Assembly (NCBI RefSeq): GCF_014852005.1
Contig: NZ_JACVAU010000002.1
Location: 806,001 to 870,000, forward strand
Direction: 5' to 3'
Origin: Pseudoxanthomonas sp. PXM03
GTDB taxonomy: Bacteria; Pseudomonadota; Gammaproteobacteria; Xanthomonadales; Xanthomonadaceae
Length of the DNA: 64,000 bases
Below are positions 46,825 to 55,918 of this stretch, piece after piece; position 1 is the first letter of the stretch; each line of letters begins with the position of its first letter. The position numbers and the translations under genes were made by a program. Under the pieces are notes generated by a model. It saw nothing but the letters and a program-made list of their open reading frames with translations, was not told the origin of the DNA and did no database searches.

Positions 46825-47441
46825 TGCTGCGGCTGGACATCGAACTGCGCCGCGGGAACTTCCACCGTCGCGTGCACATCGACGAAGATGCGCGCGTGAT
46901 CGCGCTGGTCGGCCCGTCAGGCGCGGGCAAGACCTCGGTGCTCAATGCCATCGCGGGGCTGCTCACGCCGGCGGCGGGCCGCATCGACGTGGACGGCCAT
47001 TGCCTGTTCGACAGCGCGCGCCACGTCGACGTGCCCGTGCATCGCCGCCGCGTGGGCTACGTTTTCCAGGATGCGCGCCTGTTCCCCCATCTCGATGTGC
47101 GCCGGAACCTGCAGTACGGCCGTCACGGCGGACGGGGCGCGCCGCAGTTCGGTTTCGACGCCGTCGTGGAACTGCTCGGCATCGCGCCCCTGCTCGCCCG
47201 CCGTACGCGCAACCTGTCGGGCGGCGAAGCGCAGCGGGTGGCGATCGGCCGCGCCCTGCTCTCGCAACCCTCGCTGCTGCTGTTCGACGAGCCGCTGTCC
47301 GCACTGGACCAGGCCCGGCGCGAGGAACTGATCCCGTACCTGCAGCGCGTGCGCGACGAGATCCGCCTGCCCATCGTCTACGTCAGCCACCATCCGGACG
47401 AAGTGCGGCGCGTCGCCGATTCCGTACACGTTCTCGACTGA
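46824..47441 (+). CDS. modC: ModC, molybdate ABC transporter ATPase, short form without TOBE domain
   Basis: 205 residues from ATG 46824. A complete ABC domain: Walker A GPSGAGKTS, Q-loop YVFQDARLFP, signature LSGGEAQRVAIGRALL, Walker B LLFDEPLSALD and H-loop VYVSHHPDE. It ends within a few residues after the ATPase core; usual ModC proteins are about 350 residues and carry C-terminal TOBE/Mop domains that bind molybdate for trans-inhibition. Their absence suggests a transporter without substrate feedback. It is clearly ModC by its place after modAB. Confidence 0.92.
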   Translation: MLRLDIELRRGNFHRRVHIDEDARVIALVGPSGAGKTSVLNAIAGLLTPAAGRIDVDGHCLFDSARHVDVPVHRRRVGYVFQDARLFPHLDVRRNLQYGRHGGRGAPQFGFDAVVELLGIAPLLARRTRNLSGGEAQRVAIGRALLSQPSLLLFDEPLSALDQARREELIPYLQRVRDEIRLPIVYVSHHPDEVRRVADSVHVLD

Positions 47442-47480
47442 GCGGCGCGTATCCTGCCGCCACGATATTGGAGCGGCGCC

Positions 47481-48041
47481 ATGACCAGGCAGAAGCGCTG
47501 GAAGGAGTTGCCGGTGGACCAGGTACGTCGCTACCTGGAACCCGGTCCCGTCGTGCTGCTCAGCACGGCACACAAGAGCGAACGCGCCATCATGACGCTG
47601 GGCTGGCACATGATGCTGGGCTACGACCTGGTGGGCACCTACATCTGGGACGCCAACCGCAGCCACGCGCTGGCACGCGCCAGCCGCGAGTGCGTGATCA
47701 ACCTGCCGACCGAAGACCTGCTGGACACCGTCGTGCGCATCGGCAACTGCAGCAGCGCCGAGCAGGACAAGTTCGACCGCTTCGGCCTCACCGCCCTGCC
47801 CTCGCGCGAGGTGGATGCGCCGCGGATCGCCGAATGCCACGCGCAGTTCGAATGCCGATTGCACGAGACCCGCATCACCGCCGACTACCCGTTGTTCGTG
47901 TGGCGCGTGGTGCATGCGCGCGTCGCCGCCTCGCCGCGCATCCCCCGCACCCTGCACTACCGCGGCGACGGCCGTTTCATGGTGTCGGGCCGCGAGGTAT
48001 CGCGGCGGCGCCTGTTCCGTCCGGACATGCTGGAGCAATGA
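47481..48041 (+). CDS. Flavin reductase-like (FMN-binding split barrel) protein
   Basis: 186 residues; GGAGCGGCGCC precedes the ATG. The flavin-reductase-like domain is recognised by VRRYLEPGPVVLLSTAHKSERAIMTLGWHMM (flavin phosphate region), SRECVINLPTEDLLDTV, and FECRLHETRIT near the middle. It likely binds FMN and reduces it or another substrate with NAD(P)H. It follows modC by 40 bases, but I see no clear functional tie to molybdate uptake. Confidence 0.85.
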   Translation: MTRQKRWKELPVDQVRRYLEPGPVVLLSTAHKSERAIMTLGWHMMLGYDLVGTYIWDANRSHALARASRECVINLPTEDLLDTVVRIGNCSSAEQDKFDRFGLTALPSREVDAPRIAECHAQFECRLHETRITADYPLFVWRVVHARVAASPRIPRTLHYRGDGRFMVSGREVSRRRLFRPDMLEQ

Positions 48042-48081
48042 GGCCATGGCCGATCAACGCGGGGCTCGTTACGCTGGCACC

Positions 48082-50022
48082 ATGACACAGCACCTCACTA
48101 CGCTCGACGAAGCCGTCGACCTGATCCTGTCCCGGACGCCGGGCCCGCTGCGCATGGGCGCCCCCCTGGGCATCGGCAAGCCGCATCGCCTGTTGAATGC
48201 CCTGTACGCGCGCATCGCACGCGATCCGGCACGTCCGTGGTCGCTGTACACCGCGCTGTCGCTGGACCCGCCCGCCGGCGGCAAGGGCCTGGAGGGCCAC
48301 TTCGTGGCGCCGTTCGCCGCGCGCCACTTCGGCGGGGACTTCCCGCGCCTGGACTACGTGCAGGCGATGAAACGCGACGCGCTGCCGCCGAACATCGAGG
48401 TGGAAGAGTTCTACATGCAGGGCGGCGCCCTGCTGCGTTCGAGCACCGCGCAACGCCATTACGCCAGCCTCAACTACACCCATGTCGCGCGCGCCCTGGC
48501 CGACCGCGCGCTCAACGTGATCGTGCAGAAGGTCGCGCGCGAGCCCGGTGGCACGCGACTTTCGATGTCGTGCAACAACGACCTGACCCAGGACACCGTG
48601 GACGCTGTCATGGCCCGCGGCCTGCCCCGCCCCTTGCTGGTGGCCGAAATCGATCCGCAGCTGCCCTGGATCGGCGGAACGGCGGCGGTGGACGAAGACT
48701 ACTTCGACATCGTGGTCACGCCACCGGGCCCCTATCCGATGCTGTTCGGCCTGCCGCGCCAGCCGGTGTCGGATGTGGATTACGCCATCGGGCTGTATGC
48801 CAGCACGCTGGTGCGCGACGGCGGTACGCTGCAGATCGGCATCGGTGCGCTGGCCGACGCACTGAGCCATGCACTGGTGCTGCGCCATACCGACAACGCC
48901 ACGTACCGGCGTGTGCTGGCGGCCCTGGATCCGGAACTGGAGCGGCATCCCGCCGTCCTCGCCAGCGGCGGGCTCGACCCGTTCGCCATCGGCCTGTATG
49001 GCTGCAGCGAGATGGTCAACGAAGGCTTCAAGCGGCTGGTGGAAACCGGCGTGATCCGGCGCAAGGTGGCGGACGACGAGGCACTGATGCAGCGCATCGC
49101 CGACGGCAGCGCGAACCTGGGCGACCATGCGCGACTGGAGCGCGATGGCGAATACCTGCACGGCGCCTTCTACCTTGGCTCGCCCGCATTCTACGACTGG
49201 CTGCGCGAACTGCCGGACGACCAGCGCCGCGCCATTGGCATGCGCCGGATAAGCATGATCAACGAACTGCAGCACGGGCAGGAAACCCTCGCACGCCTGC
49301 AGCGCCGCGATGCGCGCTTCTTCAATTCCTGCATGATGGCGACGGTACTGGGCGCGGCCGTCTCCGACGGCCTCGACGACGGACGGGTGGTGTCCGGCGT
49401 GGGCGGGCAATACAACTTCGTCGACATGTCGAACGCCCTGGACGGCGCGCGCAGCGTGCTGATGTTCCGCGCGGTACGCGAGGATGCCGGCAGCGCCGGA
49501 TCGAACGTCCGCTGGAACTACGGCCACACGACCATCCCGCGCCACCTGCGCGACCTGTACGTCAACGAGTACGGCATCGCCGACCTGCGCGGAAAGAACG
49601 ACGAGGACTGCATCGTCGCCATGGGCGGCATCACCGACACGCGTTTTCAGCGGGGACTGATGGAACAGGCGCAGCGCGCGGGCAAGCTGCGCACCGGCTT
49701 CCACCCGGCTGCGCACTGGATCGACAACACGCCCGTGCACCTGTCGGCGCGCCTGCGAGCCTTCCGCCACGACGGCACGTTGCCGGACTACCCGCTCGGC
49801 AGCGATTTCACCGGGGTGGAACAGCGCATCGTCAAGGCGCTCAGCTGGCTGAAGGCGAATACCTCCACGCCGTGGAAGAAGGCGGGCATCGTGCTGCGCG
49901 CGATGGCTGCGCGGACCGAAGACGAGGAAGCCATGGTGCGCATGGGACTGGTGGCACCGGGAAGCCTGGGTGAGCGGATCGAAGCGAAGTTGCTGGCGTT
50001 GGGCTTGCGGGAGACCCGCTGA
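48082..50022 (+). CDS. Acetyl-CoA hydrolase/transferase family protein
   Basis: 646 residues from ATG 48082 (an upstream ATG at 48046 is also in frame). CoA-transferase family I features: LRMGAPLGIGKPHRLLNAL at the start, GGTLQIGIGALADALSHAL (about 250-270) and, in the second half, SGVGGQYNFVDMSNALDGARS and the C-terminal VNEYGIADLRGKNDEDC block typical of acetyl-CoA hydrolase/4-hydroxybutyrate CoA-transferases. Length exceeds the usual ~430-510 residues; extra sequence lies in the middle (about 340-440). It likely moves CoA between acetate or another short acid and an acyl-CoA. Specificity not visible. Confidence 0.88.
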   Translation: MTQHLTTLDEAVDLILSRTPGPLRMGAPLGIGKPHRLLNALYARIARDPARPWSLYTALSLDPPAGGKGLEGHFVAPFAARHFGGDFPRLDYVQAMKRDALPPNIEVEEFYMQGGALLRSSTAQRHYASLNYTHVARALADRALNVIVQKVAREPGGTRLSMSCNNDLTQDTVDAVMARGLPRPLLVAEIDPQLPWIGGTAAVDEDYFDIVVTPPGPYPMLFGLPRQPVSDVDYAIGLYASTLVRDGGTLQIGIGALADALSHALVLRHTDNATYRRVLAALDPELERHPAVLASGGLDPFAIGLYGCSEMVNEGFKRLVETGVIRRKVADDEALMQRIADGSANLGDHARLERDGEYLHGAFYLGSPAFYDWLRELPDDQRRAIGMRRISMINELQHGQETLARLQRRDARFFNSCMMATVLGAAVSDGLDDGRVVSGVGGQYNFVDMSNALDGARSVLMFRAVREDAGSAGSNVRWNYGHTTIPRHLRDLYVNEYGIADLRGKNDEDCIVAMGGITDTRFQRGLMEQAQRAGKLRTGFHPAAHWIDNTPVHLSARLRAFRHDGTLPDYPLGSDFTGVEQRIVKALSWLKANTSTPWKKAGIVLRAMAARTEDEEAMVRMGLVAPGSLGERIEAKLLALGLRETR

Positions 50023-50033
50023 TGGCTGAAGGC

Positions 50034-50093
50034 GTCGGGGCTGAAGCCCCTCCTACAAGAGCTGCATTCTGTAGGAGGGGCTTCAGCCCCGAC
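50034..50093. repeat. REP-type inverted pair, family A, 3' of the RAYT gene
   Basis: Arms 50034-50057 and 50070-50093 are perfect 24-base inverted repeats separated by 12 bases; each contains GGGGCTGAAGCCCC and ends in the GTAG-type foot (TGTAGGAGG when read outward-in). The pair starts 12 bases after the acetyl-CoA hydrolase stop and ends 11 bases before the RAYT stop. Confidence 0.95.
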
Positions 50094-50103
50094 CGCCTTC
50101 CCG

Positions 50104-50577
50104 TCACTCCAGCCAGACTGCATCCCAAAAGGGGTAGTCACCAACGCGCGCAACCAGTTCCGCTCTCATAGGGTTGGCTATGATGTAGCGAGCGGCTACC
50201 AGGGTGTCGTCGTCCCTTCGCAGCGCGCGGTCATGGAATCCGCCTGCCCAGACCCGCTTCCCGGCCAAGACGTTACGCGGTGCATGCGCTGACCGTCCCT
50301 TTGCCAAGCCCACTACCTGCGCGAGCGGCGCAGTGCCGGTCAACCGCACCAATCCATGCAAATGGTCTGGCATCAGCACCCAACAAAGCAGTTCTGCGTG
50401 CGGCGACCATGTGCTGCGACAGGCGAGCACCTCCGACATCCTGCTGGCCACTTCCCATCGACTGAAATGAGGCTCGCGCCGGTAAGTCGTAGTGGTCACC
50501 AGATAGATGCGGCCAGGCTCGGGCCAGCGACCTCGTCGCAACGCTTGGTGACCAGAGCCTGGATGTGGAAAAGCCAT
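50104..50577 (-). CDS. rayT: REP-associated tyrosine transposase (RAYT)
   Basis: 157 residues. RAYT/TnpA-REP hallmarks: N-terminal PGRIYLVTTTTYRREPHFSR, the HUH motif in LMPDHLHGLVRL (about residues 68-79) and the catalytic tyrosine helix ARYIIANPMRAELV (about 128-141), followed by VGDYPFWDAVWLE. These Y1/HUH enzymes cut at REP sequences with a GTAG-like foot and are thought to spread them. REP elements of family A lie directly on both sides. The start codon sits inside a 12-bp inverted repeat and lacks a clear ribosome site, implying weak translation. Codirectional with tkt, 115 bases downstream of it. Confidence 0.95.
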   Translation of the reverse strand: MAFPHPGSGHQALRRGRWPEPGRIYLVTTTTYRREPHFSRWEVASRMSEVLACRSTWSPHAELLCWVLMPDHLHGLVRLTGTAPLAQVVGLAKGRSAHAPRNVLAGKRVWAGGFHDRALRRDDDTLVAARYIIANPMRAELVARVGDYPFWDAVWLE

Positions 50578-50601
50578 GGCGCAGGGTCATGCGCCATGGC
50601 T
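50572..50601 (-). promoter_or_regulatory. Inverted repeat enclosing the RAYT start codon
   Basis: AGCCATGGCGCA at 50572-50583 and its exact complement TGCGCCATGGCT at 50590-50601 form a perfect 12-bp stem with a 6-base loop. The RAYT ATG (50577-50575) lies within one arm. A second ATG in the other arm (50597) opens a short out-of-frame reading frame that overlaps the RAYT start. In mRNA the stem would hide the start codon. Confidence 0.7.
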
Positions 50602-50651
50602 CCAGCAACTATCGGTGAAACCCTTTCAGCGAGCGGGCAGAATCCGACGCG

Positions 50652-50675
50652 GTCGGGGCTAAAGCCCCTCCTACA
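50652..50675. repeat. Single REP element, family A, 5' of the RAYT gene
   Basis: One 24-base copy identical to the 50034-50057 arm except for one base (GGGGCTAAAGCCCC core). It lies between the tkt stop (18 bases away) and the RAYT start. Confidence 0.9.
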
Positions 50676-50692
50676 GCGGCAGATAGACCGCC

Positions 50693-52690
50693 TCAGAGCG
50701 ACTTCGCCGCCTCAACCACCGCCTCGACCGTGATGCCGAAGTGCTTGTACAGCGCGTCGGCGGGGGCGGACGCGCCGAAGCCCGTCATGCCGATCACCGC
50801 ACCATCCAGGCCCACGTACTTGCGCCAGAAGTCGCTGATGGCCGCTTCCACCGCCACACGCTTGCGCACGGCCTTCGGCAGCACGGTCTCGCGGTAAGCC
50901 GCATCCTGGCGGTCGAACACATCGGTGGACGGCATCGACACCACGCGCGTCTTGAGTCCCTGCGCGTCCAGCGTCGCCTTGGCCTGCGTGGCCAGGCCGA
51001 CTTCCGAGCCGGTGGCGATCAGGATGACGTCCGGCGTGCCGTCGGCATCGGCCAGCACGTAGCCGCCGCGTGCGATGTCGCCCACCTGCGCGTCGCTGCG
51101 CGGCTGGTGCGGCAGGTTCTGGCGCGAGAACACCAGGCAGCTCGGGCCATCCTGGCGGACGATGGCCTGCTTCCACGCCACCGCCGATTCAACCGCGTCG
51201 CAGGGGCGCCACACGTCGTTGTTCGGGATGTAGCGCAGCGAAGCGAGATGCTCGACCGGCTGGTGCGTGGGACCGTCTTCGCCCAGGCCGATGGAGTCGT
51301 GCGTGTACACGTGGATCGCATGCGCCGGGATCAGCGCGCTCATGCGCACGCCGTTGCGCGCGTAGTCGCTGAACACCAGGAAGGTGGCGTCGAACGGAAC
51401 GAAGCCGCCATGCAGCGCCAGGCCATTCGCGATCGCGGTCATGCCGAATTCGCGCACGCCGTAATACACGTAGTTCGCGTTCGGATCGGTGGTGGAGACC
51501 GACTTGCTGGCCTTCCACAGCGTGAGGTTGGAGTGCGCTAGGTCGGCCGAGCCGCCCACCAGTTCCGGCAGCAGCGGCGCGAAGGCCTCGATGGTGTTCT
51601 GCGACGCCTTGCGCGACGCGATCACCGGACCTTCGGCCTGCACCTTGGCGATGTACGCGTCGGCCTGCGCGACGAAGTCGGCGGGCAGTTCGCCGGAGGC
51701 GCGACGCTTCAGTTCGGCGGCCTGCTCCGGATACTGCGCAGCGTAAGCGTCGAACAGCGCATTCCAGTCGGCTTCCCGCGCCTTGCCGGCATCGACCTTG
51801 TTCCAGCCGGCGTAGATGTCGGCGGGAATCTCGAACGGACCGTAGGGCCATTCCAGCGCAGCGCGCGTGGCTTCGAGTTCGTCCTTGCCCAGCGGCGCGC
51901 CATGGCTGGATTCCTTGCCGGCCTTGTTCGGCGAACCGAAGCCGATCGTGGTGCGGCAGCAGATCAGTGTGGGCTTGTCAGCAGCCTTCAGCGCGGTGTC
52001 GATGGCGGTCTTGATCTCGACCGGATCATGGCCGTTGACGTTGCGCACCACCTGCCAGCCGTAAGCCTCGAAGCGCGCCGGCGTGTCGTCGGTGAACCAG
52101 CCATCGGTGTTGCCGTCGATGGAGATCTTGTTGTCGTCCCAGAAACAGACCAGCTTGCCCAGGCCCCAGGTGCCGGCGAGCGAGGCGGCTTCGTGCGACA
52201 CGCCTTCCATCAGGCAGCCATCGCCCATGAACACGAAGGTGCGGTGGTCGATGAGGTCGTGGCCTTCGCGATTGAAGCGCTGTGCCAGCAGCTTCTCGGC
52301 CAGCGCGAAGCCGACCGCGTTGGCGAAGCCCTGGCCGAGCGGACCGGTGGTGGTTTCCACGCCCGGCGTCTCATGGCGCTCAGGGTGGCCGGCGGTCTTG
52401 CTGTGCAGCTGGCGGAAGTTCTTCAGCTCCTGCAGCGGCAGGTCATAGCCGGCCAGGTGCAGCAGCGCGTACTGCAGCATCGAGCCATGGCCGTTGGACA
52501 GGATGAAGCGGTCGCGGTTGAACCAGTGCGGGTTCGACGGGCTGTGGCGGTAGTAGTCGTTCCACAGCACTTCCGCGATGTCGGCCATGCCCATGGGCAT
52601 GCCGGGATGGCCGGAATTGGCGGCCTGCACCGCATCGGCGGCGAGGAAACGGATGGCGTTGGCGAGCTGGCGGCGGGTGGGCGTCGTCAT
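50693..52690 (-). CDS. tkt: Transketolase
   Basis: 665 residues from ATG 52690. Thiamin diphosphate enzyme: [14 protein letters not shown] (His in substrate channel), [13 protein letters not shown] and the following [10 protein letters not shown] for the ThDP/metal site, [19 protein letters not shown] with catalytic Glu, and [19 protein letters not shown]. It moves two-carbon units in the pentose phosphate pathway. It is on the same strand as, and near, the glycolytic block. The RAYT unit lies just downstream, so read-through could transcribe it. Confidence 0.97.
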   Translation of the reverse strand: MTTPTRRQLANAIRFLAADAVQAANSGHPGMPMGMADIAEVLWNDYYRHSPSNPHWFNRDRFILSNGHGSMLQYALLHLAGYDLPLQELKNFRQLHSKTAGHPERHETPGVETTTGPLGQGFANAVGFALAEKLLAQRFNREGHDLIDHRTFVFMGDGCLMEGVSHEAASLAGTWGLGKLVCFWDDNKISIDGNTDGWFTDDTPARFEAYGWQVVRNVNGHDPVEIKTAIDTALKAADKPTLICCRTTIGFGSPNKAGKESSHGAPLGKDELEATRAALEWPYGPFEIPADIYAGWNKVDAGKAREADWNALFDAYAAQYPEQAAELKRRASGELPADFVAQADAYIAKVQAEGPVIASRKASQNTIEAFAPLLPELVGGSADLAHSNLTLWKASKSVSTTDPNANYVYYGVREFGMTAIANGLALHGGFVPFDATFLVFSDYARNGVRMSALIPAHAIHVYTHDSIGLGEDGPTHQPVEHLASLRYIPNNDVWRPCDAVESAVAWKQAIVRQDGPSCLVFSRQNLPHQPRSDAQVGDIARGGYVLADADGTPDVILIATGSEVGLATQAKATLDAQGLKTRVVSMPSTDVFDRQDAAYRETVLPKAVRKRVAVEAAISDFWRKYVGLDGAVIGMTGFGASAPADALYKHFGITVEAVVEAAKSL

Positions 52691-52789
52691 GGGGATCGGG
52701 GCAGAGGGGCGGCGCCCGGCGGGCTGCGGGCTGCCCATTGTCCCACCCCCCGCCCGCGCTGTCGCGGTTGCGAGGGCCTGCGCGGGGTG

Positions 52790-54103
52790 TTAGCCCGGCT
52801 GGCCCGGCAGCTTCACGTCGACGCGTTCGCCCTTGGCCACCAGCGACGCGAGGGTCAGGTCGCCGGTGACGTTGAGCGTGGTCCGGCACATGTCGAGGAA
52901 GTGGTTCACACCCAGGATCAGGCCAATGCCGATGGGGTTCACACCGACCATGGCGCAGATCAGCGCCACCACCGGCAGTGAGCCGGATGGCACGCCGGCC
53001 GTGCCGATGCCGCCGAGGATGCACACCAGCATCACCATGAACTGCTGGCCCAGCGACAGGTCCACGCCGAAGAACTGGGCCAGGAAGATCACCGTCACGC
53101 CCTCGAACAGCGCGGTGCCGTTCTGGTTGGCGGTCGCGCCCACGGTCAGCACGAAGCGCGACACCGTGCGCGGCAGGCCCAGCTTCTCGTCCGCCACGCG
53201 CAGCGCAGTGGGCAGGGTGGCGTTGCTGGAGGCGGTGGAGAACGCCATCACCATCGCTTCCTGCGCACCGCGGAAGAACGTCAGGGGCGAGTAGCCGGCC
53301 AGCTTCAACGCGACCGAGTAGCTGACCACCAGGTGCAGCGCGAGCGCCAGCACCACCACGCCGACATACGCCCCCAGGCGCACCAGCAGGTCGAAACCGA
53401 AGATCGCCGCCAGGTTGAACATGAAGCAGGCCACCGCGTACGGCGCCAGGCGGATCACCAGGCCGATCAGCGTCATCGAGATTTCGAATACGCCTTCGAT
53501 GCCGCGCTTGAGGACGCCGGTGTTCTCCGACGGGGTCAGCACCAGGCCGACACCGAACATGACGGCGAAGAACATCAGCGACAGGATGGCGGCGTTGCTG
53601 GACGCCGCGCCGATCACGTTGTCCGGCACGATCGACAGCAGCATGTCCATGCCGGTCGGCTGGCTGCCGACGCTGGCAACGATCTCCTTCGTGCGCTCGG
53701 CGTTCTCGGCGATCAGCTGCTGCGCCAGCGCGGGATCGACCCCCACGCCCGGCTTCAGCACGTTCACCAGCACCAGCCCCAGCAGCACCGCGACCGCGGA
53801 CAGCACGATGGTGTAGGCGAGCGTCTTCCAGCCGATCCGCCCCAGCGCCCGGATGTCGCCCATCTCGGCGATCCCGCAGACCAGCGCCGAGAACAGCAGC
53901 GGCACGATCAGCATGAAGATCAGGTTGAGGAAGATCTTGCTGAAGGGCGTGGTGACGTACTTCGTGACGTCCTGTACCCAGCCCGCGTCGCCCTGGCCGG
54001 AGGCGTGCACGATGAGACCGACGATCAGGCCGATGCCGAAGCCGATGGCCATCTTCCAGTGCAACGGGAGCTTGGCGCGGTTGGCGGGCGTGGCGTCGGT
54101 CAT
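52790..54103 (-). CDS. Dicarboxylate/amino acid:cation symporter (DAACS family, GltP/DctA-like)
   Basis: 437 residues from ATG 54103; a TTG seven codons upstream is less likely. The first TM starts near residue 20 (MAIGFGIGLIVGLIVHASG). Family signatures: ASSNATLPTAL (hairpin 1), TANQNGTALFEG (TM7, the NxxGT region), and GIGTAGVPSGSLPVVA (hairpin 2), then VNHFLDMCRTTLNVTGD in TM8. It imports glutamate, aspartate or C4-dicarboxylates with H+ or Na+. Alone in its transcription unit as far as visible; a 98-base gap separates it from tkt. Confidence 0.93.
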   Translation of the reverse strand: MTDATPANRAKLPLHWKMAIGFGIGLIVGLIVHASGQGDAGWVQDVTKYVTTPFSKIFLNLIFMLIVPLLFSALVCGIAEMGDIRALGRIGWKTLAYTIVLSAVAVLLGLVLVNVLKPGVGVDPALAQQLIAENAERTKEIVASVGSQPTGMDMLLSIVPDNVIGAASSNAAILSLMFFAVMFGVGLVLTPSENTGVLKRGIEGVFEISMTLIGLVIRLAPYAVACFMFNLAAIFGFDLLVRLGAYVGVVVLALALHLVVSYSVALKLAGYSPLTFFRGAQEAMVMAFSTASSNATLPTALRVADEKLGLPRTVSRFVLTVGATANQNGTALFEGVTVIFLAQFFGVDLSLGQQFMVMLVCILGGIGTAGVPSGSLPVVALICAMVGVNPIGIGLILGVNHFLDMCRTTLNVTGDLTLASLVAKGERVDVKLPGQPG

Positions 54104-54241
54104 CGGCGGGTCCTGCAGCGACAAAGTCGGGAGCTTAGCAAACCCGGCATGGTGGCCCGTCCACGCATGGCGGCGCGCGTGGGTGCCGCCTGAAGGGCAT
54201 CGCTTACGGCAGAGGGATGACGAACATCGGTCTGGTTTCCC

Positions 54242-55918
54242 CTACCGTGGATACAGCGGCGGCAGCGGTTCGTCCGCCACGCCGACCTTGCCTGCCTGCC
54301 ACTGAGGCCCTCCACGGAAGGCTTCGCGCAGCGCAAGGCGGGCCTGTGCCGGATCGCCGCCGGCCCAGCGGGCACGGCGCAGCAGGTCCACTGCGGCACG
54401 CTGCGCCGGCATGGCGAGGCGACGCTGCAGGTCGTCCAGGTCGATGGCCACGGGACGCGCCATGCCGCAGAGCACGGCTTCGATATCGTCGAGATCACCG
54501 GCATCGAGCACGCGTTTCAGGTCGGCCGCCGTGTGGGTGGCGGAGGATGTCGTCGGACGGGCCGGGTCCGTCACATGTTCGCGGCTGCGGGCCACGTTCG
54601 CGCCACCCGGCCGACGCAACAGGCCCCACACCAGCGTGGCCAGCCACAACAACGCAAAACCGGCGGCCAGCCACGGCCAGAGGTGGGCTGGCAGGCGTCG
54701 ATCGCCGGACAGTGCCATGACGCCGTCGTCCGTGGCGGCCGGCGCCCTCGGCGCTGCGGCATCCCGTGCCGGCGGATGCGCCGCCTGCCCGTTCCCCTGC
54801 ACGACCGGGATGGCCAGGTCCTGCAGCGTCGCGCGCTTCGCCGTGCCGGTACGCACGTCCCACCACGCCATCGCCACGCCGGGCACCGACAGCGAGCCCG
54901 GCTGCGAGGGCACGACGGAGTAGCGACGCGTCAGCTTCACCTGCGGCGTACCGCCATTGAACGTCTCATCGTATTGCGGCGGCTCCGCGAACACCTGCGC
55001 GCCGGGTATCGAGGGCACGGGCAGTTCGGGCAGCTGTGCCTGCGTGGCTCCGATGACGGTGGTCTCGATGGCAAGCGTGGCCGCTTCACCCGTACGGAGT
55101 TGATCGGGCACTGCGGTGTAGCGCAGGCGCAGATCACGCACTGGCAGCCAGGGCTGTGGTGCGTTCGCCGGCTGCGCGCGAACCTGCAATGTGCGCGGCG
55201 AGCCGGTGATGTTGACCTCACGACTGTTGCCGCCGAGCAGGTCGTCCATCCAGCCGCCCGCACCCCGTCCGCTGAAACGCGGGCCGGGCAGTGTCAGCGG
55301 GCCGCTGCGCTCCGGCACCAGCAGGAAGCGACGCTCGGCGGTGCTGTAACGTCGCCCGTCGATCTCGCGGCTGGACTGCACGATGTCACCGACCCGCTGC
55401 AGCAACGCGCCGTCCGGCGGATCCAGGTCGAGCTGGCCGGAAACCAGGGGCGTGGCGTAGTAGAGCCGTACGGTGACGCCCACCGACTGCTGCACGTACG
55501 GGCTTGGATCGTCGATCTCGGTTTCCACGAACACGAGACCGTTCGATGCTGCGCTGGCGGTCGGGGTCGCGGTCACTTCGAGCATCAGCGGGGCGGTGCG
55601 TTCGCCGCCGACCTGCAACGCCGGGATCGCCAACGTGCCCGCGCGTCGCGGACGCAGCGTCAGCGCGAACGTGGTGCTGCTGCGCACGCGCCCGTTCACA
55701 AGTCCGACGCTGCGGCTGTCCGACTGCCCTTCCACCTCGAAATCGCGCATCAGCGGGGTCAGGTCGGGCGTGGCGGACACCGCATCGGTTTCCACATTCA
55801 GCGTGACCGCCTGTCCGAGCGTGACGATGGATTGTTCCAGCCACGCGCGGGTGGCGGCCATCAACGAGAACGGCCATGCCACCAGCAGGCACAACAGGAT
55901 CAATACCCGATGCTTCAT
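54242..55918 (-). CDS. batD: BatD-like protein (oxygen tolerance family)
   Basis: 558 residues from ATG 55918. Signal peptide (ILLCLLVAWPFSLMAATRAW). Repeated beta-sandwich domains follow: the BatD start TRAWLEQSIVTLGQAVTLNVE, then FVETEIDDPSPYVQQSVGVTVRLYYATPL and FSGRGAGGWMDDLLGG. A TM lies near 440-460 (LWPWLAAGFALLWLATLVWGLL), followed by a cytoplasmic helical tail. BatD proteins belong to MoxR-associated operons implicated in stress tolerance and envelope complex assembly. It overlaps the VWA-TPR gene by four bases and is the last gene of the operon. Confidence 0.88.
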   Translation of the reverse strand: MKHRVLILLCLLVAWPFSLMAATRAWLEQSIVTLGQAVTLNVETDAVSATPDLTPLMRDFEVEGQSDSRSVGLVNGRVRSSTTFALTLRPRRAGTLAIPALQVGGERTAPLMLEVTATPTASAASNGLVFVETEIDDPSPYVQQSVGVTVRLYYATPLVSGQLDLDPPDGALLQRVGDIVQSSREIDGRRYSTAERRFLLVPERSGPLTLPGPRFSGRGAGGWMDDLLGGNSREVNITGSPRTLQVRAQPANAPQPWLPVRDLRLRYTAVPDQLRTGEAATLAIETTVIGATQAQLPELPVPSIPGAQVFAEPPQYDETFNGGTPQVKLTRRYSVVPSQPGSLSVPGVAMAWWDVRTGTAKRATLQDLAIPVVQGNGQAAHPPARDAAAPRAPAATDDGVMALSGDRRLPAHLWPWLAAGFALLWLATLVWGLLRRPGGANVARSREHVTDPARPTTSSATHTAADLKRVLDAGDLDDIEAVLCGMARPVAIDLDDLQRRLAMPAQRAAVDLLRRARWAGGDPAQARLALREAFRGGPQWQAGKVGVADEPLPPLYPR

